This document shows, piece by piece, positions 58,765 to 64,000 of a stretch of DNA of 64,000 nucleotides (position 1 is the first letter of the stretch; each line of letters starts with the position of its first letter). The stretch comes from Saprospiraceae bacterium. Its GTDB lineage: Bacteria > Bacteroidota > Bacteroidia > Chitinophagales > Saprospiraceae. The stretch lies in assembly GCA_020630955.1 (NCBI GenBank), contig JAHDIE010000005.1, forward strand, positions 91,712-155,711, read 5' to 3'. Under the pieces are notes generated by a model. It worked only from the letters and a program-made list of their open reading frames with translations. It was not told where the DNA came from and ran no database searches. A program made the position numbers and the translations under genes.

Positions 58765-59282
58765 TCACACAAACTTCCTAAAAAATACTGTAAGGCGTCA
58801 CATGAAATTGTTGCTCCGCTGATAATGTCGACTTCAGTATTACTCAATGTAAAATCACATATCGAGCGACCTATGTACTTCTTTAAATAGTTTTTGGAAC
58901 TTATCTCATAACCATAGTCAGAAAAGTATTGCAGAACCTTTATTTTACTTATTTTATCATCAGAAAGTTCTAATACAAGATCAAAATATTCTTGGCTTGA
59001 CTTACTTTTGGCATATGCTTGTTCCGCTGTACAACCACCTAAATTACATGTAAATATTGAAGCTATGATTAAGGTTGATTCAAAGTCATTTTTTTCATTT
59101 TTGTAGGCTTCCCAATAGGCAAAGGGACGATTGTTTGTCTCTAACAATTTAAAGTTATCAATAACAAACTCGGATTCAGTTATCTTGGCAATCTTCTTTT
59201 CATATTGTAAAAGCAAGCTTAATTCTGTTTGTGGAAACATGAAAATGAAGAATAATAAACCAGAAATAAATTTTAAAACCAT
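58761..59282 (-). CDS. Exported FMN-binding domain protein
   Basis: 173 residues. A signal peptide (LKFISGLLFFIFMFPQTELS) is followed by a small domain ending DIISGATISCDALQYF. This is the flavinylation signature DxxSGAT, with Thr158 the expected attachment site for FMN by ApbE transferase, as in NqrC/RnfG. Two cysteines lie close together in FTCNLGGCTAEQAY, with further ones near the C-terminus. It is presumably a periplasmic electron carrier. Overlaps the upstream porin gene by 10 bp, so the two are made together. No ApbE or Nqr/Rnf gene is in the window. Confidence 0.75.
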   Translation of the reverse strand: MVLKFISGLLFFIFMFPQTELSLLLQYEKKIAKITESEFVIDNFKLLETNNRPFAYWEAYKNEKNDFESTLIIASIFTCNLGGCTAEQAYAKSKSSQEYFDLVLELSDDKISKIKVLQYFSDYGYEISSKNYLKKYIGRSICDFTLSNTEVDIISGATISCDALQYFLGSLCD

Positions 59283-60415
59283 ACCCCTATACCTGCATTT
59301 ATAGTTTGAAAATTACTTTCCTCTGTCCAGATTTTTTGAAAATCTATTTTGCCTACAACCCCTTTAGTGAAAAAATGACCAAAGCCTAACGTCCAAACAG
59401 TCCGCTGCGTATCAATATTAAGATTATCTATTGATTGAGAAGAATTAGTATCATACATTGAAAACCTTGTAAATAAAGTCCATTTTTTCTTATCGTTAAC
59501 ATTTATATTATAAGCTGGTTCAATATAGAACCCATAGAACGATGATCCAACATCTGAATTGGCAAACTCATTGTAAGGTTTTGAATCAAGATTTTTTCCA
59601 AATGTAGCTTGCATTTTAATATTAAAATTATCGAAGCTAAAATCTGAAAATAAGGTTACCATTCTTAATCTAACAACTGAGCTATCTGCTTGCAACACCA
59701 ATCTTTCATTGCTTAAATCCAGCTCATCATTTAAAGAGCTAACAGTTTGTCCTCCAAAATAAGAAGCACTAATTTTTAAACCAGAAATTCCGAAATATTC
59801 AATTTCTGCAGCAAGTGAAGGAATGGTATTGGTGGATGCTTTAATCCCCTTCTGCCTAGAATTTCGAATAGGATTACCACTAGATAAGGTGGCTACTCCA
59901 TCCTTATAAGAACTCATTCCTTCAAGTAAGTAAGCCTGATATTTGATAGATTGATTGGTCAACAAGCCACTTAAACCTATTCCAATAGATCTCCAAGTTG
60001 AAGGTATGATATATTTATCCACCAATGGTCTTTCAACTCCATTAAACGCAGTTGGTTCGTGATTAACATTCACAAAACCCATGGGAACCAGTATCATCCC
60101 TGCCCTCATAGAAAGATTGGAAATTATTTTATGTTTCAAGAATGCTTGTTCAACAAATATCTCATTGGCATGTTCAAACTCAATCTCTGAAACAAATTGT
60201 GTATTCTTATTAAATTGATAACCAAACAAGGTCACAAGTCGGTGTACATCAAGCATTCCATTTTGCTTAATATTTGGATTTATTGGCTGGTTATAGTGGA
60301 CCTCCCCATACAATTTGATAAATAGATTCTTATCCGGGTCTGATTCAAAGTCTATCCTTTGACAAAATATAGCAGTACTTACCTGACAAATTAATATGAT
60401 AAATATTAGTCTCAT
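59273..60415 (-). CDS. Outer-membrane beta-barrel porin-like protein
   Basis: 380 residues. A signal peptide (MRLIFIILICQVSTAIFCQ) is followed by alternating polar and hydrophobic strands: FIKLYGEVHYNQPINPN, TLFGYQFNKNTQFVSEIEFE, MRAGMILVPMGFVN and HEPTAFNGVERP. It ends GVGKIDFQKIWTE then NAGIGVWF with a C-terminal aromatic, the mark of an outer-membrane barrel. The family is like OprO/P-type or short porins common in Bacteroidota; the solute is unknown. It is coupled to the FMN-binding gene and preceded by a TAnnTTTG octamer. Confidence 0.78.
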   Translation of the reverse strand: MRLIFIILICQVSTAIFCQRIDFESDPDKNLFIKLYGEVHYNQPINPNIKQNGMLDVHRLVTLFGYQFNKNTQFVSEIEFEHANEIFVEQAFLKHKIISNLSMRAGMILVPMGFVNVNHEPTAFNGVERPLVDKYIIPSTWRSIGIGLSGLLTNQSIKYQAYLLEGMSSYKDGVATLSSGNPIRNSRQKGIKASTNTIPSLAAEIEYFGISGLKISASYFGGQTVSSLNDELDLSNERLVLQADSSVVRLRMVTLFSDFSFDNFNIKMQATFGKNLDSKPYNEFANSDVGSSFYGFYIEPAYNINVNDKKKWTLFTRFSMYDTNSSQSIDNLNIDTQRTVWTLGFGHFFTKGVVGKIDFQKIWTEESNFQTINAGIGVWF

Positions 60416-60435
60416 TGTGGTTACTTATAGCACCA

Positions 60436-60443
60436 CAAATCTA
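60436..60443 (-). promoter_or_regulatory. Possible -7 promoter element for the porin gene (TAGATTTG)
   Basis: A TAnnTTTG match on the minus strand, ending 21 bases before the porin ATG. A matching -33 TTTG is not evident at 17-23 bases upstream, so this rests on the octamer alone. Confidence 0.4.
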
Positions 60444-60506
60444 TTGAATTTTATTTAGACTAATTAAAAATAAGAAGACTTATTTAGATGAATTCTTAAT
60501 AAGATG

Positions 60507-63212
60507 TCAAAATTTCACCAATCGTCCAGCAATCTGATCACCATTCACAAGTAATTTGTAGGCATATACACCAGTTGGTACGTTCTCTAAATCTACGGCA
60601 AGATTAATTTCTTGATGATTGGTTAAGCTGCGATGTTCTTCATGGATGAGTTTTCCACTCAAATCGTACAATAGAAAATCTACCTTTTCTAGAAATGGTC
60701 TAGATATCATTATAAAACAATCGGAGATAACTGGATTGGGTCCAATAGTGTAACCAAATGAATTTGTAAATTTTCTATTAATTATATTTGAATAATCCCT
60801 ATCTCCAGCACTATTTCGAGTTCTAATTCGATAATAATTATCACCAATATTTGGACTATCGTGCACAAAGTTATAAGAACTTGATCCATTAGCAGACACA
60901 AAGCCAACAGGTTGAAAATTAAACCCATTGGTATGCTCAACGATGTATTCTGCAACCTGATCTTCCAGGGATATTTCCCATTCTAATAAAATTCCATCTT
61001 CTAAGTAAATCCCTTCAAGTGAAACAAACTCAGAAAAATCATCTCCACAATAAGGCAATAAATCTACAGTATCTCTTCCTATCAAACCTTCACTATCCAT
61101 TACGCTAAGAGTCACTTCATAAAAAAATGATTCTAGTTCACATCCAGTAGGTTCTATGAGTGCGAAGGTTTCGTGATTAGAATCTATTGGACCTAAATGA
61201 ACATGACCACTATGGTGTAAATTAATTTGCCAAGAATAGTCTAATTCTGAATCCAAATGCTCCGAATCAACAACATTTGCCTTTAAATCAAAAATGTTTG
61301 TTGCTGATTGACTATAGGTTTGTTGATCCTCGACACTTACAATTGATACTTTCGGAGGTGTATTGTTTACTGATATTAGTTTATTAGATCTGCTGATATT
61401 ACCACTGGTATCTTTTACTATAAGTTGTACTTCAAAACTTTGTATATCCTCACCTATGTCAAAGGTATGGATTGGATTGATTAAATCACTGCCCTCTCCA
61501 TCTCCAAAATCCCATTCAAAACTTAATTCACTTTCGTCAAATGATTGGGACTTTTCGCCAGAAAAATTTACAGTAAGCGGACTTGATCCATAAAATTTAT
61601 CTGATTCAATAACTGATAATGGAGGACGAATACCTCCATAGGTGATCTGCCTTATTTTCCCATCAATAACATGCACGTAATACAACTTGCCATCTATTTC
61701 GTTAAATTGAAGATCAGTTATGCCTTTTTCTAATTTGGCAAATGGTTTAATTTTAGTCACTTCATCATTGTCAATTGTGATGGCATTAATCCATCCATGA
61801 TAATCGATAAGAAATAAATCACCAAAATACTCTTCCGGAAAATTAGACAATTCACAGATATCACCTGGCATTGCTGAACCACCTTCAATTAAATCCCCTT
61901 CTACATTACATTCTGGATCATCTAGCAATATTCCAACACCATTTCCATCATCATCAAAGACTGGAACCAAAGTTTTTGCAGGTGGATTCCACAAGTCATT
62001 ACTATAAGTTAATATTGGCCTTCTGTGAATAAATAGTGGATATTCTGCAGGTATAGAAATTTCATCACAAGGATAAGTAATCCAATAATTACTATCCTGT
62101 TTTTCATTTCTAATAAAATCATCAAAAACATAGTATTCTTCGCCACAACCAAATTGAAATTGATTATTTGGGGTTTCAGGATTAGGTAATTTTGCATCCT
62201 TAAAGGCCCAATGACCATAGATCCCTTCATTTTTTGGCCAACCAAACCATTCGCCTGGTGTATTAACTAAATTGAGCTCCTCCCATAATGATGAACCTAC
62301 ATCACCAACATAAAATTTACCAGGAAAATCACCGTCTTCTGTGTGCTCAGATGTCCCTGGAATCCCTATCAACTTATATGGATTTCTTAATCCTAAAACC
62401 CAAACCTTAGATTTTATTGAATTGGGATTATCAATTTCGTAAAAAGGATTATTGGGAATCCCCAATCCAGTTTCTGGATCGATTCGTAATATTTTACCAG
62501 CTGCTGATGATTTTAGCATAGACCTAAAAGCACCAATATTTTCATAGTCGTGAATTATACCGTCTTCGATAGCTTGCTCATGATAAGTATCTTCTGCATT
62601 TCCTATATCATATTCTGTGTAGGATCCTGCTTCCCCGCAAGAAAACAATAAAGAACCATCTCCTCCAAAACTTAAGGTCCCTACTCCATGAGAACCCATC
62701 AGAATGGGATTTCCTTCCCCAAGCTTTTCTCCAAATAATATCTTTCTGGTTGAATGGTTTGCTTCTATTAATTCATCATTATAATCAAGTTGGTATCGTG
62801 TCAATCTTCCCATACTAGCTTGATTATATATATCCACAGTGGAATCATACGCATTAGAACCATAATGCAACATGTAATGCCTATCCAAAGTATAGTACAG
62901 GTATATATATCTATTGTTTTCAAAATCAGGATCTAATGCAATACTTACCAATCCATGATCACCCCAATCGGTTACCTCTTCTGAAATATCTAGAACTACT
63001 TCATTTTGGAGCATTCCATTGCTATCAACTCTCCAAATTTGCCCTGGTTTGGTAAAAACAAAGGTATTGCCTAACTCATCAAACTTCAATCCAATAGGCC
63101 TGTCAAAGCTAAATTCCCATTCTGTTTCAAAAAATTTGTCGGGAAGTTCCTGCCCAAAAATAGGTAGGAAGCCTAAACCAATCAGGAAAAGAATATTTAT
63201 TAATTTTTTCAC
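60507..63212 (-). CDS. PQQ-dependent sugar dehydrogenase-like protein with PKD and T9SS sorting domains
   Basis: 901 residues from GTG at 63212. A signal peptide (MKKLINILFLIGLGFLPIFG) precedes a GSDH-type beta-propeller: RPIGLKFDELGNTFVFTKPG, WGDHGLVSIALDPDF, DGSLLFSCGEAGSY, AAGKILRIDPETGLGIPNNP, VWVLGLRNPYKL and YVGDVGSSLWEELN. A PKD domain (FEWDFGDGEGSDLINPIHTF), fibronectin-like modules and a type A T9SS sorting domain (YTIGPNPVISDCFIMI to GRLVKF) follow. It is expected at the cell surface, oxidising an aldose or related sugar. Whether PQQ is bound cannot be seen; no pqq genes are present. Confidence 0.86.
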   Translation of the reverse strand: MKKLINILFLIGLGFLPIFGQELPDKFFETEWEFSFDRPIGLKFDELGNTFVFTKPGQIWRVDSNGMLQNEVVLDISEEVTDWGDHGLVSIALDPDFENNRYIYLYYTLDRHYMLHYGSNAYDSTVDIYNQASMGRLTRYQLDYNDELIEANHSTRKILFGEKLGEGNPILMGSHGVGTLSFGGDGSLLFSCGEAGSYTEYDIGNAEDTYHEQAIEDGIIHDYENIGAFRSMLKSSAAGKILRIDPETGLGIPNNPFYEIDNPNSIKSKVWVLGLRNPYKLIGIPGTSEHTEDGDFPGKFYVGDVGSSLWEELNLVNTPGEWFGWPKNEGIYGHWAFKDAKLPNPETPNNQFQFGCGEEYYVFDDFIRNEKQDSNYWITYPCDEISIPAEYPLFIHRRPILTYSNDLWNPPAKTLVPVFDDDGNGVGILLDDPECNVEGDLIEGGSAMPGDICELSNFPEEYFGDLFLIDYHGWINAITIDNDEVTKIKPFAKLEKGITDLQFNEIDGKLYYVHVIDGKIRQITYGGIRPPLSVIESDKFYGSSPLTVNFSGEKSQSFDESELSFEWDFGDGEGSDLINPIHTFDIGEDIQSFEVQLIVKDTSGNISRSNKLISVNNTPPKVSIVSVEDQQTYSQSATNIFDLKANVVDSEHLDSELDYSWQINLHHSGHVHLGPIDSNHETFALIEPTGCELESFFYEVTLSVMDSEGLIGRDTVDLLPYCGDDFSEFVSLEGIYLEDGILLEWEISLEDQVAEYIVEHTNGFNFQPVGFVSANGSSSYNFVHDSPNIGDNYYRIRTRNSAGDRDYSNIINRKFTNSFGYTIGPNPVISDCFIMISRPFLEKVDFLLYDLSGKLIHEEHRSLTNHQEINLAVDLENVPTGVYAYKLLVNGDQIAGRLVKF

Positions 63213-63228
63213 AGCTTAAAGTTAAGCT
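63213..63228. repeat. Palindrome directly upstream of the sugar dehydrogenase start
   Basis: AGCTTAA and TTAAGCT, seven bases each, with a two-base centre, immediately before the GTG start. It may be an operator site or a hairpin that limits ribosome access. Short and AT-rich, so possibly chance. Confidence 0.3.
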
Positions 63229-63410
63229 TTGAAAATCAACTAATTATAAACGCTTGAGTAATATTTTCTGCTTAAAACATAGTAATTCCACGCTGAGATA
63301 TCCCAAAAGACAATATTGGTTCATTTTTTGTACCATACAAAATGGATTTAATTTTCAATGAAGTCCATTATTTTGGCGAAAAATATATTCCACTTTAAAA
63401 AAGAATAATA

Positions 63411-63418
63411 TATATTTG
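63411..63418 (+). promoter_or_regulatory. -7 promoter element for tRNA-Glu (TATATTTG)
   Basis: The same octamer as the trp promoter, ending 15 bases before the tRNA 5' end, which allows a short 5' leader. The -33 region is not clear. The 63213-63410 stretch upstream holds no gene that I can see. Confidence 0.55.
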
Positions 63419-63432
63419 CAGTCGCTGAAAAT

Positions 63433-63504
63433 GGCCCGTTCGTCTATCGGCTAGGACGCCAGGTTTTCATCCTGGTAAGAGGGGTTCGATTCCCCTACGG
63501 GCTA
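63433..63504 (+). tRNA. tRNA-Glu (anticodon UUC)
   Basis: A 72-base cloverleaf. Acceptor stem 63433-63439 pairs with 63497-63503 (G-U at the first pair), with discriminator A at 63504; the 3' CCA is not encoded. The D-arm reads GTCTATCGGCTAGGAC, the anticodon stem CCAGG/CCTGG encloses TTTTCAT with anticodon TTC, and the T-arm is AGGGG-TTCGATT-CCCCT. The sequence matches bacterial tRNA-Glu identity features (GAA/GAG codons). Confidence 0.97.
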
Positions 63505-63520
63505 CTAATAAATAAGGCAC

Positions 63521-63561
63521 GGCCTCACTTTTTTTCGTCGAAAAGTGGGGCCATTTTTTTT
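63521..63561 (+). terminator. Intrinsic terminator of tRNA-Glu
   Basis: A 12-bp stem (63521-63532 with 63541-63552, one G-U pair) with an eight-base loop, followed by A and eight T (63554-63561). A strong rho-independent signal 17 bases after the tRNA. Confidence 0.9.
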
Positions 63562-63834
63562 ATAAAATATTGATAATCAATTATCAACTTCAATTCCTTT
63601 AGTAATCTGACACAAAAAATAATTTGGATCGAATCCTAAAGTGCTATACATGTCCAGACATAAGGAATGTACTTTAAATGAAAAGACATTTAGTATCTGT
63701 AAGTTTACTTCGGCATTATTGAAAAATGTATTTACTCTTTCTTATTGAGGGTAAAACAAAAAATCCACCATAAAGTAAGTCCTTTGTATTTATTAAATCT
63801 TCGCTATTTTATTTTATATGAAGATTTAGATTAT
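63562..63834. other. Intergenic stretch with no recognisable feature
   Basis: 273 AT-rich bases between the tRNA terminator and the next gene's end. I see no open frame of note, RNA gene or strong hairpin. Confidence 0.5.
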
Positions 63835-64000
63835 TCAAATATCCAGAAATTCTGATGTAAAGTATCCTTCATGCATATATAGTGAGTCTCTAAATTCCTC
63901 AAGCCCGACTTCCTTTAAAAATGAGAAACTGAAAGAACCATTCATTTCTGTCGTGTCAGAATTTATATTAGATATAGAAATCCAATTTTCTTGCGCTAAG
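63835..64000 (-). CDS. C-terminal end of an unrecognised protein (5' part beyond the right edge)
   Basis: 54 codons in frame on the minus strand, ending in TGA at 63835-63837: from LAQENWISISNINSDTTEMN to EGYFTSEFLDI. The text has a plausible coding look (no rare runs, mixed charge), but no family is recognised. Too short to assign a function or be sure it is a gene. Confidence 0.5.
   Translation of the reverse strand, partial: LAQENWISISNINSDTTEMNGSFSFSFLKEVGLEEFRDSLYMHEGYFTSEFLDI

Noticed and set aside
1..64000. Mobile elements, prophage, CRISPR-Cas, defence or toxin-antitoxin modules
   Set aside because: I looked for transposase, integrase, Cas, restriction and antitoxin-like proteins and for regularly spaced repeats and found none.

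Overview
The window looks like chromosomal DNA of a Bacteroidota member, possibly a marine saprospirian or cytophagian lineage, although the exact group cannot be read from it. The signs are AT-rich sequence, two secreted giants ending in type IX secretion (T9SS) sorting domains, SprB-type and PKD repeats, DUF4296 and PhoR/OmpR-type genes, TAnnTTTG promoter octamers, sparse Shine-Dalgarno signals with many TTG/GTG starts, and a TRAP transporter. I see no insertion sequence, prophage, CRISPR array or plasmid function. This is dense core genome with a few unusual genes.

Layout. 1-1919 (minus): the 5' part of a PduO-type cobalamin adenosyltransferase, a LolD/MacB-type ABC ATPase and a DUF697-like/SHOCT protein. 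2058-6584 (plus): a tightly overlapping operon of DUF2891 lipoprotein, NRAMP-like transporter and pxpA-pxpB-pxpC (5-oxoprolinase), closed by a hairpin terminator lying across the pxpC stop codon. 6620-16333 (minus): a surface thioredoxin/SprB/PKD/T9SS protein and a 1998-residue alpha-2-macroglobulin without the thioester cysteine. 16420-21299 (minus): FAD oxidoreductase, MmcQ/YjbR, TrmH-type methylase, periplasmic-binding-fold lipoprotein and guaA. 21411-28222: aroC (plus), then tamB and folP (minus). 28355-32271: an M23 peptidase (plus) facing a two-component system, a DUF4296 lipoprotein and a SixA-like phosphatase (minus). 32335-39757 (plus): a SWIM zinc-finger protein followed by a maltose-use operon (pgmB, GH65 phosphorylase, GH13 lipoprotein, sugar transporter). 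39761-49010: sensor kinase, methyltransferase, pgsA-PAP2-methyltransferase operon, a double ABC ATPase, and a complete TRAP transporter of the TakP type. 49120-52215: an AsmA-like protein. 52276-58764 (plus): the complete trpEGDCFBA operon behind a leader region. 58761-63212 (minus): FMN-binding protein, beta-barrel porin, and a PQQ-type sugar dehydrogenase/PKD/T9SS protein. 63433-63504: tRNA-Glu(UUC) with promoter and terminator. 63835-64000 (minus): the C-terminal end of an unknown gene.

The most interesting element is the trp leader. A 19-residue peptide with three consecutive Trp codons is followed by mutually exclusive 1:2, 2:3 (antiterminator) and 3:4 (terminator) pairings, which is a textbook transcription attenuator in a phylum where I know of no experimentally studied case. 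A canonical TAnnTTTG octamer ends five bases before the leader-peptide ATG, so the peptide is probably translated from a leaderless or nearly leaderless mRNA. aroC and pgsA show the same geometry. The second point of interest is the NRAMP-fold protein in the 5-oxoprolinase operon: the metal-binding residues of the family are replaced, so it may carry an organic substrate such as 5-oxoproline rather than metal.
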